Assembly (NCBI GenBank): GCA_964423575.1
Contig: CAYRFF010000037.1
Span: 1-31,860, forward strand
Reading direction: 5' to 3'
Source of the DNA: CAYRFF01 sp964423575
GTDB lineage: Bacteria > Bacteroidota > Bacteroidia > Chitinophagales > Saprospiraceae
Length of the DNA: 31,860 bases
The translations under genes were made by a program, and so were the position numbers. Below the pieces are notes generated by a model that was given only the letters and a program-made list of their open reading frames with translations, ran no database searches and was not told the DNA's origin. Shown here one piece after another: positions 8,026 to 16,315 of this stretch. Numbering within the stretch: the first letter of the stretch is position 1; each line of letters opens with the position of its first letter.

Positions 8026-9002
8026 TCCGCCGAAATCCTCTCAAGCCTGAGTCTCCTATAATTAATATCCATAGAATCATCATAAGTGCCCAACACATAA
8101 ATCTGATTGTTTTTGTTTTCAGTTAAAGTCAGGGACCTGTTTAAGTCAAAGGGAGCATCAATCATTTTATGAGAAAATTCCTGAGTCTTTCCGTCAATTT
8201 TAGAAAGTTCTATGGTTGTTTTTCTAGGTCCGAAAATCGGTAATTTTTCACTCATCACAACTGCAAGTATATAGATGTCGCCGTTATTGGCAAGGTGAAA
8301 CTTTATACTAGTTAACAAATTGGTTGCAAAAGGAAAGTTGATGTCTGTTTCCCATAGTTTATTTAATTGTTCATCATATTCAACCCAGGTAAAAGTAGCA
8401 TTTGATTTATTTTCTGATCTTTTCCCTGCATCGGGTACATAAGCCATAGCTATTCTGCTACTATCCAGAGAGGTTAAAACTATAACATCTTGTGATGCTA
8501 TAGCACGATTGAGCCCTGCAGAATAATGAGCTCTTGATAAATGATACTCATGTATTGCGCGGATTTTCTTTGTTTTGTCAAAATAGCCGTATAAGTCTTC
8601 CTTCTCTTTTCGCAGAAGAGTCTTGTCGCCTAGTTCTCCGGCTCCATAATCCATTTTATAAGCGTAAATCCTATTTTCTTCCTTAGAGCCGAATGTTGAA
8701 GTCAATAGGTAATCTGAGTTTTTCATAGAAATGGTCCCCAATACTTCTTCGCTATCTTTTAATTTTTCCTCAGTTTTTTTGGAGATTAATGTGGCACTAT
8801 TTTTATCAAATTTAGATATCTCTATTTCTTGACCTCTTGATTTGAAGAGAATGATTTCGCCATTTCTGTACAGATAGTCTGTCTTAGCTCTCAAGATGTC
8901 CTTATCGAAAACTTTGCTCTTGGTGATGGAGTATGTCTTTTGTGAAAATGCGTATGAAGTCGCAAATAGAAAGATTGTAAGGATGAAAATTTTGAACTTC
9001 AT
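8004..9002 (-). CDS. N-terminal part of a frameshifted secreted protein
   Basis: A 332-residue frame starting with a clear signal peptide (MKFKIFILTIFLFATSYAFSQ). The mature part is rich in beta strands and alternating hydrophobics, with segments such as GEIILFKSRGQEIEISKF and SSRIAMAYVPDAGKRSENKS. No family is recognised. It ends abruptly in RISAEGFSSHK and a TAA at 8004-8006, while the neighbouring frame carries on the protein to 7291. Restored, the product would be about 570 residues and is expected in the periplasm or outer membrane. The gene has a good promoter (TTG-N21-TATATTTG, 9044-9075). Either it is a recent pseudogene or sequencing error in a T5 run, or it uses -1 frameshifting at GGGTTTT. 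Confidence 0.65.
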   Translation of the reverse strand: MKFKIFILTIFLFATSYAFSQKTYSITKSKVFDKDILRAKTDYLYRNGEIILFKSRGQEIEISKFDKNSATLISKKTEEKLKDSEEVLGTISMKNSDYLLTSTFGSKEENRIYAYKMDYGAGELGDKTLLRKEKEDLYGYFDKTKKIRAIHEYHLSRAHYSAGLNRAIASQDVIVLTSLDSSRIAMAYVPDAGKRSENKSNATFTWVEYDEQLNKLWETDINFPFATNLLTSIKFHLANNGDIYILAVVMSEKLPIFGPRKTTIELSKIDGKTQEFSHKMIDAPFDLNRSLTLTENKNNQIYVLGTYDDSMDINYRRLRLERISAEGFSSHK

Positions 9003-9043
9003 TTTATAAGATTTACAAGGGCTTCAAGTATTTTGATGAAATA

Positions 9044-9075
9044 CAAATATACAGATTTCCCTCTTTCTTGTCCAA
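9044..9075 (-). promoter_or_regulatory. Bacteroidota-type promoter of the split secreted-protein gene
   Basis: On the minus strand TTG (9073-9075), a 21-nt spacer, then TATATTTG (9044-9051), matching the TTG/TAnnTTTG consensus. The ATG follows 41 nt downstream of the -7 box. Confidence 0.5.
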
Positions 9076-9302
9076 TTCTAAGGATACCCCGGTTGTTTTT
9101 TGCCTATTTACATGTGAGTACAGGACAACTTGCAATTTATTCCAAGAAGCTGTAAGTATTGACATGTTGTTAAAATATGAAAGCTTCAGATGTATTAATA
9201 AACTGATTGCGGATATAGGTTATAGGCTGATTTTATCCCGAGATTCAAAAGATATTCCAGAATTGCTTTTCTATTAACAAACAATATTTACTAAATTAGC
9301 TA

Positions 9303-9338
9303 GCGCAGAGCTGATTGTTCATAACAATTGAACTGCGC
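9303..9338 (+). promoter_or_regulatory. Nested inverted repeat upstream of the TonB receptor gene
   Basis: GCGCAG (9303-9308) pairs with CTGCGC (9333-9338), and inside it ATTGTT (9314-9319) pairs with AACAAT (9323-9328) around a CAT loop. That is 12 bp in two perfect stems with a small internal loop. It ends 62 bp before the receptor start and is not followed by a T-tract, so an operator or a 5'-leader structure is more likely than a terminator. Confidence 0.45.
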
Positions 9339-9400
9339 AAATATTTAAAAATGGCATCATCGATATTGAGTTATAAAATATGCCTACAGACTATTAATCT

Positions 9401-11836
9401 ATGAAGAAACTATACATTCCTTTTATTATTGGAGCCTTTTTCCTGGCTTTCACAGCGTATTCTCCTTTGCATGCACAAGAGGCAAACAAACAGACAATCC
9501 GCGGGACCATTATTGATAAAAGTTCAAGACAACCTATTGCTGCAGCTGAAATTTTTATGGTTGACAATAAGTCAGTCGATGAAACTGATACTTATGGGGA
9601 TATCTCCGGAGAAGACGGGAAATTCCGAGTTGAAGATGTACCGGTAGGTAGATATCGTGTAGAGTTCCATTATCTAGGCTATGCTTCCGTTATTATGAAC
9701 GACATTGTTGTTACCTCTGGTAGAGAGGTGATTTTAGACGTTGAGATGGAATCGGCGTCCAAGACACTTGAAGAGGTGACGGTCCGGGTAAAAGATGAGG
9801 GAACAGCAAGAAATGAAATGGCGATGGTGAGTGCCAGAGAGTTTTCTGTAGAAGAAACAGAACGTTATGCAGGCTCAAGAGGAGAGCCTGCAAGAATGGC
9901 GTCCAATTATGCCGGTGTACAAGGCGCAGATGATTCCCGTAATGATATTATCATCCGTGGAAACACTCCGTCCGGTGTTTTATGGCGATTGGAAGGAATT
10001 AACATACCCAATCCCAACCACTTCTCAATTCCGGGGACGGCAGGAGGCCCTGTTACAATAGTGAACAACGTCTATCTGGCAAATTCAGATTTCTTTACCG
10101 GAGCATTTCCGGGAGAATATGGCAATGCTCTGGCCGGAGTTTTTGATCTGAGAATGCGTAATGGAAACAACGAGAAACACGAATTCAGCGGACAGCTTGG
10201 GTTCTTAGGCACAGAGTTAAAGGCAGAAGGACCGATAAGTAGAGCATCAGGATCGTCATATCTCGCGACCTATAGATATTCAACCTTATCTCTATTTGAA
10301 TTTATGAATATCCGAATAGGGACAGATGCCGTTCCGCGATATCAGGATGGTGCAATAAGGTTAAATTTCCCGCTCAACCGTAACATGAACTTATCGGTAT
10401 TCGGTATCGGAGGAAAGAGCAATATTGATATAATTCTCAGCGAGATAACTGAGCCGTCGGATGAGACATTTCTTTATGGCGATAATGACAGAGATCAATA
10501 CTTCGCATCCGATATGGGTGTTATGGGTGTGACTTTATCCCACTCAATCAACAGCCGGACCTTTATGAAGACATCATTGGCAGCTTCTCATCACAAGGTT
10601 GATGCTCATCACGATAAAATTATGCGTCATCTTGACAATGGGAAGTTTGTTGTAGATTCATTGCCTAGGATTATGGGGTATCATTTTATTAATAATCGCT
10701 ATACCCTTGCTTCACATATTAATAATAAAATTACGGACGTATTTGAATTGAAAAGTGGAATTATCGGGGAATTATATCATCATAATTTCTTAGATAGTGC
10801 CAGAATAGTGATTTTTGAAAATGATGAATATTATTTCAATCCATGGAAGACAAGATGGAATACCAACTCACAATCCGGAACCTTCCAGGCATATTCTCAA
10901 TTTAAATGGACGGTCAATCATGCATTTTTATTGACGGGTGGTTTGACTTCCTTTAATCAGTTTCTCTCGGGAAACATTCACTCGACAATAGAGCCAAGAT
11001 TGGGAATGAGATATGCAATTAATAATAAATCCAGTCTGAATTTTGGCACAGGATTACACTCACAGACCCACTCTTATTATATTTATCACTATTTGGAGAG
11101 TAATAACAAAGACCTCGATCTTTCCAAAAGTGTGCATTTTGTGCTAGGTTACGACTACAAGATAGCGCCATCATTACGCTTTAAGACAGAAACTTACTAC
11201 CAGCACTTATATAATATTCCTGTGGATAAGGAGCCGAGTGCATTCTCGATGGTTAACGCAGGTTCCGGTTTCTCGAGAATCTTCCCCAAAGATATGGTAA
11301 ACGAAGGGGTAGGAAGGAATTACGGGATAGAATTTACACTAGAAAAATACTTTTCAAGAAATTATTACTTCCTTCTTACAGCTTCTCTATTTGACTCCAA
11401 GTATCAGGGAAGTAACGGGGTGTGGCACAATACTACATTTAACGGACGTTATGCTTTTAACGGGCTTTTTGCCTATGAATTTAACCTGACGTCAAACGTA
11501 GATCTAAATGTGGGTGGGAAACTTACCTACGTAGGCGGAAGATGGTATGGAGAAGTCAACATGGAGGAATCCGCAAGATTACAGGAACTGATATGGGATG
11601 ATGCCACGATGAATACAAAGCAGTTTAAGCCTTATTTCAGAGCGGATACCAAGGTTAGCCTTCGTGTGAATCGCAAGAAGGTTTCTCATGAATTAAGCTT
11701 GGATCTAGTGAATGTATTCAACATAAAGAATATCCTGACTTTAACTTATGCACCGGAGCACCCAAGTGGAAATATGGTAACAGAAGAATATCAACTGGGC
11801 TTTTTGCCTATATTCTATTATAAAATAGATTTCTAA
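9401..11836 (+). CDS. TonB-dependent outer-membrane receptor
   Basis: An 811-residue outer-membrane transporter. Residues 1-25 are a signal peptide ending in HAQ. Residues 32-115 form a carboxypeptidase-regulatory-like beta-sandwich (TIRGTIIDKSSRQPIAAAEI, GKFRVEDVPVGRYRVEFHYLGY). A plug domain follows at about 150-255 (NDIIIRGNTPSGVLWRLEGI, FPGEYGNALAGVFDLRMRNG). The rest is a beta barrel ending in an aromatic residue (YYKIDF), as needed for outer-membrane insertion. It would import a ligand using TonB-ExbBD energy. The substrate is unknown; no SusD partner is adjacent, so a glycan role is not indicated. Two downstream membrane-protein genes and an AsmA-like gene follow at close spacing and probably share its transcript. 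Confidence 0.92.
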   Translation: MKKLYIPFIIGAFFLAFTAYSPLHAQEANKQTIRGTIIDKSSRQPIAAAEIFMVDNKSVDETDTYGDISGEDGKFRVEDVPVGRYRVEFHYLGYASVIMNDIVVTSGREVILDVEMESASKTLEEVTVRVKDEGTARNEMAMVSAREFSVEETERYAGSRGEPARMASNYAGVQGADDSRNDIIIRGNTPSGVLWRLEGINIPNPNHFSIPGTAGGPVTIVNNVYLANSDFFTGAFPGEYGNALAGVFDLRMRNGNNEKHEFSGQLGFLGTELKAEGPISRASGSSYLATYRYSTLSLFEFMNIRIGTDAVPRYQDGAIRLNFPLNRNMNLSVFGIGGKSNIDIILSEITEPSDETFLYGDNDRDQYFASDMGVMGVTLSHSINSRTFMKTSLAASHHKVDAHHDKIMRHLDNGKFVVDSLPRIMGYHFINNRYTLASHINNKITDVFELKSGIIGELYHHNFLDSARIVIFENDEYYFNPWKTRWNTNSQSGTFQAYSQFKWTVNHAFLLTGGLTSFNQFLSGNIHSTIEPRLGMRYAINNKSSLNFGTGLHSQTHSYYIYHYLESNNKDLDLSKSVHFVLGYDYKIAPSLRFKTETYYQHLYNIPVDKEPSAFSMVNAGSGFSRIFPKDMVNEGVGRNYGIEFTLEKYFSRNYYFLLTASLFDSKYQGSNGVWHNTTFNGRYAFNGLFAYEFNLTSNVDLNVGGKLTYVGGRWYGEVNMEESARLQELIWDDATMNTKQFKPYFRADTKVSLRVNRKKVSHELSLDLVNVFNIKNILTLTYAPEHPSGNMVTEEYQLGFLPIFYYKIDF

Positions 11837-11837
11837 A

Positions 11838-12350
11838 ATGCGCTGGATAGCCGCCGCGATAAATATTATCTGTTTGTTGGCAGGCTTGTATTCAATACAC
11901 GTATTTTGGCCTACAGAAGACCTGAAAGGCATTGATTACTATATTTTTCCGGTCTTCTTAAGCGTGTTTTGCATAATACTCGCCGTAGCTACAAGCTTTC
12001 ACATTTTAAGGCGGATAGAACGACACCGTAAACCGGCAATTTATATCTTGAATGCATTTATAATCCTTCTTTTTGTCGTGACAATTGCATATAGTAACAG
12101 AGCTTTCAAGGAGGGAATTATTGATAATCCCATTGAAATGGTAGCCGTTGTTTATAAAATTGATGCGGTGAGCCTGGATGCGCCGAGCTCTGTATTTTAT
12201 ATGTACATACATAAAGGGGTTACTTATCAGAACAGCTTTTCTGACGAGCTCAGAGAGTTCAATGTAGGGGATAGCTTGATTATAAAAATGTCTACTGATA
12301 ATCCGCAAAAAAGCAAGATGTTGCGACTTCTGAACAGTGAGAATAATTAA
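11838..12350 (+). CDS. Small membrane protein of unknown function
   Basis: A 170-residue protein with three predicted membrane helices (about residues 2-24, 35-55 and 66-86). They are followed by a soluble C-terminal domain of about 80 residues, beta-rich, with YKIDAVSLDAPSSVFYMYIHKG and NVGDSLIIKMSTDNPQKSKML. The tail resembles small beta-barrel domains that follow membrane anchors, but I cannot assign a family. The ATG lies one base after the TonB receptor stop, which points to translational coupling and a shared function or at least shared expression. Confidence 0.7.
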   Translation: MRWIAAAINIICLLAGLYSIHVFWPTEDLKGIDYYIFPVFLSVFCIILAVATSFHILRRIERHRKPAIYILNAFIILLFVVTIAYSNRAFKEGIIDNPIEMVAVVYKIDAVSLDAPSSVFYMYIHKGVTYQNSFSDELREFNVGDSLIIKMSTDNPQKSKMLRLLNSENN

Positions 12351-12404
12351 GATTCACAGCTTATCCGGAGAAAAATTCCATTTTTGTGAAAACAACAGAT
12401 AAAT

Positions 12405-13706
12405 ATGCGCCGGATTAATCGTGAATTATTGCGACTCGCCATCCCTAATATTATCAGTAATATCTCCCTTCCGCTGATCAGTACGGTAGATACTGCACTG
12501 ATGGGACATTTTTCCGGACTACATCTGGGCGCAATAGGTCTTGCGGTGATGATTTTTAATTTTTTCTACTGGAATTTTGGCTTTTTACGGATGAGCACTA
12601 CAGGTTTTGTAGCTCAGTCGTATGGAAAGAAGGAGGAAAGCGAAATTGTCGGCCATCTTGCGCGAGCGTTGGTCATTGCTACAGCCGCCGCAATACTGAT
12701 TTTAATTGCTCAGACTCCTATTGTAAATCTCTCAATGAAGCTTTTAAACGCCACTGAAGCTCAGACTCCGCTTATACTCAAGTATTTCAGCATAAGAATA
12801 TGGGATGCACCGGCAACGCTTGGATTATTTGTGCTTTTAGGCTGGTACTTCGGGATACAGAATGCCCGGATTCCATTGTTGATTACAGTCGTTATCAATG
12901 TAGCCAATATCGCTTTAAGTATGAGTTTTGTATTGGTTTTTAACATGGAAATTGCCGGAGTAGCATACGGAACGTTAATTGCCCAGTATTTGGGCTTTGC
13001 ATTGGGGCTGGGTATACTGATTTTCAAATATCGGCGATATCTGGATAAGTATCGCAGGGAAACAGTTCTTAAACTTCGCGCTTATAGCCGGTTTTTCCGT
13101 ATAAATATGGATATTTTCTTCAGGACGATACTCCTTACTCTTGCCTTCGGTTTCTTTTATAGTAAAAGTTCTGAAGCCGGAGAGCTGGTTTTGGCTGTCA
13201 ATGTCATCCTTCTACAATTCCTCAACTGGCTGTCCTATGGAATTGACGGCTTTGCCTATGCTGCAGAAGCACTTGTAGGCAAGTATTACGGAGCCGGGGA
13301 CAAGAATAGAACGCGTAAGGCAATCAGGTTTAGCTTTTATTGGGGTGGGGGTCTGGCTGTTCTTTACGCCCTGGTGTACGGCTTGGGCGGAAATGAATTA
13401 TTAACTATATTTACCAATGACAGCGAAGTGATAAATGCAGCCGGTGAGGTGCTGGTCTGGATGTTTTGGCTTCCATTAATCGGTTTTGCCTGTTACGTCT
13501 GGGATGGTGTGTTTATAGGGCTCACTGCTGGACGTGCAATGCGAAATACTATGATTCTGGCATTTATCGTTTATCTGCTTAGTTGGTATTTCATCGGTCA
13601 AAGATATCCTGTACACGGCCTTTGGCTCGTTTTTGTGATGTTTTTAGGTGCGCGAGGACTTTTTCAATCTCTGTGGTACTTTATCTACGGACTGGAACTT
13701 AAGTAA
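12405..13706 (+). CDS. MATE family efflux transporter
   Basis: A 433-residue multidrug and toxic-compound extrusion transporter with about 12 membrane helices. It exports cationic or organic compounds in exchange for Na+ or H+. Typical MATE features are the N-terminal LAIPNIISNISLPLISTVDTALMG and GLAVMIFNFFYWNFGFLRMSTTGFVAQSYG, repeated in the second half as YGIDGFAYAAEALVGKYYGAGD. The order and the absence of a long linker fit the DinF-like subgroup. It lies 54 bp after the membrane-protein gene and two bases before the AsmA-like gene, in the operon led by the TonB receptor. Substrate unknown. Confidence 0.92.
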   Translation: MRRINRELLRLAIPNIISNISLPLISTVDTALMGHFSGLHLGAIGLAVMIFNFFYWNFGFLRMSTTGFVAQSYGKKEESEIVGHLARALVIATAAAILILIAQTPIVNLSMKLLNATEAQTPLILKYFSIRIWDAPATLGLFVLLGWYFGIQNARIPLLITVVINVANIALSMSFVLVFNMEIAGVAYGTLIAQYLGFALGLGILIFKYRRYLDKYRRETVLKLRAYSRFFRINMDIFFRTILLTLAFGFFYSKSSEAGELVLAVNVILLQFLNWLSYGIDGFAYAAEALVGKYYGAGDKNRTRKAIRFSFYWGGGLAVLYALVYGLGGNELLTIFTNDSEVINAAGEVLVWMFWLPLIGFACYVWDGVFIGLTAGRAMRNTMILAFIVYLLSWYFIGQRYPVHGLWLVFVMFLGARGLFQSLWYFIYGLELK

Positions 13707-13708
13707 AA

Positions 13709-15382
13709 ATGCAAAGACTTTATCACATATTGTTTTTCTTCCTGATCGCCCTCACCCTGGCAATCATTGCCGCTTTTATATACATGCCCATTGTAGAAGG
13801 GAAGATTAAAACTCAGCTTACGCAAATGCTTGAATCGGAGTTCCCTGATGCAAGTTTTTCTATCCAGGGAATGGGGGTACACCTGGTAACCGGCGATTTT
13901 ATTATCAATAAATTTCAACTGAAAGATAGCTCTCAACATATAGGTAATGTAAGTCTTAATGGGCTTCTCATAAATAATGTTAGCTGGTCAAAGCTCCTGC
14001 GCAAAAGGCGCCTTAACGCACAGGAAATACGAGTAGAAAATGTCGACCTTATTATTAATAGTGCCGACAGTAAGTTTTTTCAATCTGAATATATCGATAG
14101 CTTAAAGCAGCGATTTGATTTTCACGATTTGAATATCAAGAAGTTGAACTTCGAAGTGAATGACACTATTAATGACGTTGCCATAAAGATTAAAGATGCC
14201 GCTACTCGTCTCAGTTTTAAAAATATGAATCCCGATATTATTGATGGCTTCATTACTATCGATAGTACCTATTTTAAAGGGAAGAAAGGATATTACGCGT
14301 ATAATTCCGGATCGATAAAACTGGATGTTGCTGAAAATTCATTGAAGATGGAAAACATCAAAATGGAACCTCAATATCCCATTGGTTCCTTCAGCAGACG
14401 TCAGGGAAAGAGAGTGCTTCGGCAATTCTTGCAGATTCCGCAAGCTGAACTCTTTGGCTTCGACTTCAGAGAATTTATGCTTAAAGGAAATTTTCTGGTC
14501 CAGCGTATGGAATTGCAGGATCTGGTATATCGTGCTTTTGAAAACCCGATAATGCCCATAGATTCCTCTGCGCGGAAACTTTTGCCGCAAGAGAGATTGC
14601 TATTGATTGACAGGAATATTATAATTGATACGATTCAGGTGAAGTCGGGATATTATCGATATACAACTGTAAACCAGGAAAGAGAGGAGCCGGGATATAT
14701 TACCTTTGACAACACCTTCATTTCCTTGTATAATGTAACCAATGATAGTATCGCAATAGGGGAAAATGCTGTGATGAAAATGGATTTTTTGTGTAATTTT
14801 ATGAATGCAGCCAGATTAACAGGTTCGGCAGCATTTAATCTCAAAGACAAGAAGTATCCGTATTCCATACGTTGTTATCTCGGGGAAATGGATATTGCAG
14901 TTGCCAATACTGTGGGAATTCCCGTAATGAATCTCAATCTCGTAGGAGGACGCAATATAGGACTTGATCTGAATATCACAGCCGACAAAAGTAGATTTTC
15001 CGGTTCAGCTGATTTCTCCTATGATGGCTTGCAAGTTAATACTAAGAAGAGGAACGGCAGTTCCGGCGAGCTTATGATCCAATGGCTAGTGAATAATGTC
15101 CTTATCAAAAAGAAAAACATCAAGGGAGAAATGGAATACAGAGCTGGGGAAATCGCATACGAAAGGAAAGGCTATCTGAGCTTTATGAAGAATTTCTGGA
15201 AAGCTACGGAAACCGGACTTGCAAATTCGATATTGGGGCAGAAGAATGTAAAATATCTGGACAGATTACTCCATAGTGATGATGAAGATCTATACATAGA
15301 TATGAAAGAACTTGAAGAAGATATGTTGAAAGAGCAACAGGAACTCTTATTTGAAGCGGATAGCATTATTATAAATCAATAA
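13709..15382 (+). CDS. AsmA-like membrane-anchored protein
   Basis: A 557-residue protein with one N-terminal membrane helix (residues 5-27), then a long beta-rich periplasmic region. The opening pattern, an anchor followed by IVEGKIKTQLTQMLESEFPDASFSIQGMGVHL and repeated strands such as RVENVDLIIN, is that of AsmA and related envelope proteins thought to move or organise lipids between membranes. It is shorter than typical AsmA and TamB proteins, and I could not pin it to a named subfamily. The C terminus is acidic and helical (LEEDMLKEQQELLFEADS). The start is two bases after the MATE stop; it is the last gene of the operon and converges on the lipid kinase gene. Confidence 0.6.
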   Translation: MQRLYHILFFFLIALTLAIIAAFIYMPIVEGKIKTQLTQMLESEFPDASFSIQGMGVHLVTGDFIINKFQLKDSSQHIGNVSLNGLLINNVSWSKLLRKRRLNAQEIRVENVDLIINSADSKFFQSEYIDSLKQRFDFHDLNIKKLNFEVNDTINDVAIKIKDAATRLSFKNMNPDIIDGFITIDSTYFKGKKGYYAYNSGSIKLDVAENSLKMENIKMEPQYPIGSFSRRQGKRVLRQFLQIPQAELFGFDFREFMLKGNFLVQRMELQDLVYRAFENPIMPIDSSARKLLPQERLLLIDRNIIIDTIQVKSGYYRYTTVNQEREEPGYITFDNTFISLYNVTNDSIAIGENAVMKMDFLCNFMNAARLTGSAAFNLKDKKYPYSIRCYLGEMDIAVANTVGIPVMNLNLVGGRNIGLDLNITADKSRFSGSADFSYDGLQVNTKKRNGSSGELMIQWLVNNVLIKKKNIKGEMEYRAGEIAYERKGYLSFMKNFWKATETGLANSILGQKNVKYLDRLLHSDDEDLYIDMKELEEDMLKEQQELLFEADSIIINQ

Positions 15383-15391
15383 GGCATTTCT

Positions 15392-16315
15392 TTAAGCTGT
15401 TATAAACCGCAGCTTTCTATCATCGACCTGAATCTTGCACTGAGCCGTACCCAATAATTCCCCATCAGCCTGTAGAAAGGCTTCCGGACAATTGAATGTT
15501 ACATTTTTACTGTTGTGATACTTGACAAAAGGTGAGTGTATATGCATGCCCAGGTAGAGAAAGGGGAGGTGCAGAATAATCAGCCATTTGGCAGCTTTCT
15601 TTACAAAAACGAGATCAAATTCACCATCGTCAACCTCTGCTCTGGGAGCAAAGTGCATTCCGCCGCCGGCATGAGAACCATTGGAAATCATAGCAAATAT
15701 TCCCTTCTCATGTATTTTATTAATCTCATCAGACATTGATGTCCAATGAATCTCCATTATAGGGAATTTGTAGTTCTTTAAAGCTTTCCATACGGATTTT
15801 AGATAGGATAAGGAGTTGTGGGTCTCCATTGCATTTACGTGCCTGACTACTTCTGAGTCCAGTCCCATTCCTATACTATTAAAAAACCAGTGTTCCTTCC
15901 CGGTTCCTTTCATATATACATATCCCAGGTCTATTTGCTTTGTCTGAGCATTTGCGAAAGCATTCATAAATGCAACAGGATTGCGGGGCATTTTCAACAC
16001 TCTATTGAAGTCATTGCCGGAACCTGAGGGATAAATCACCATTGTCGGTATCTTATCCGGCGCCAGAGCCATCCAGGCATTGATAACCTTATGGACAGTT
16101 CCATCACCGCCGAAAATGATACAACAATCGGGGTTTAATGGGATTATTTCTTGAACACAGGCGTATTCCCTACCGTCCCGTTGCGTAGTTAATATTGTAC
16201 AGGACTCATAATTTTCTACAAGAGAATCAAGGCATTTCTGAGCGCTGGCAGGAATGTCTGATTTCCCTCCCGCATAAGGATTGATAATACAAGCTATATG
16301 TTTAAACGCCCGCAT
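15392..16315 (-). CDS. Diacylglycerol kinase-family lipid kinase
   Basis: A 307-residue member of the YegS/BmrU lipid kinase family, which phosphorylates diacylglycerol or related lipids with ATP. Visible motifs are INPYAGGKS (11-19), the nucleotide-binding GGDGT (69-73) and PSGSGNDFNR (96-105). The C-terminal beta-sandwich has GGGMHFAPRAEVDDGEFDL and the final LQADGELLG segment. The protein is cytoplasmic, at the membrane surface. Its start overlaps the 3' end of mtaB by 14 bp, so the two are translated from one message. The gene converges on the AsmA-like gene with nine bases between them. Confidence 0.9.
   Translation of the reverse strand: MRAFKHIACIINPYAGGKSDIPASAQKCLDSLVENYESCTILTTQRDGREYACVQEIIPLNPDCCIIFGGDGTVHKVINAWMALAPDKIPTMVIYPSGSGNDFNRVLKMPRNPVAFMNAFANAQTKQIDLGYVYMKGTGKEHWFFNSIGMGLDSEVVRHVNAMETHNSLSYLKSVWKALKNYKFPIMEIHWTSMSDEINKIHEKGIFAMISNGSHAGGGMHFAPRAEVDDGEFDLVFVKKAAKWLIILHLPFLYLGMHIHSPFVKYHNSKNVTFNCPEAFLQADGELLGTAQCKIQVDDRKLRFITA

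Larger units (their letters stand above)
9003..9400. other. Divergent intergenic region with promoter and nested dyad
   Basis: This 398-bp gap separates the split secreted-protein gene (minus) from the TonB receptor gene (plus). It holds a minus-strand promoter at 9044-9075 and a nested inverted repeat at 9303-9338. A 69-codon TTG-started frame at 9068-9277 overlaps the promoter and has no protein-like features. No clear plus-strand TAnnTTTG box was found. Confidence 0.6.

Noticed and set aside
9068..9277. 69-codon frame with TTG start
   Set aside because: It overlaps the promoter of the minus-strand gene and shows no protein-like composition.
12353..12390. TTCACA/TGTGAA interrupted dyad with inner AAAAAT/ATTTTT before the MATE gene
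   Set aside because: The arms are AT-rich and the gap is only 54 bp within an operon. It may be chance and has no further support.
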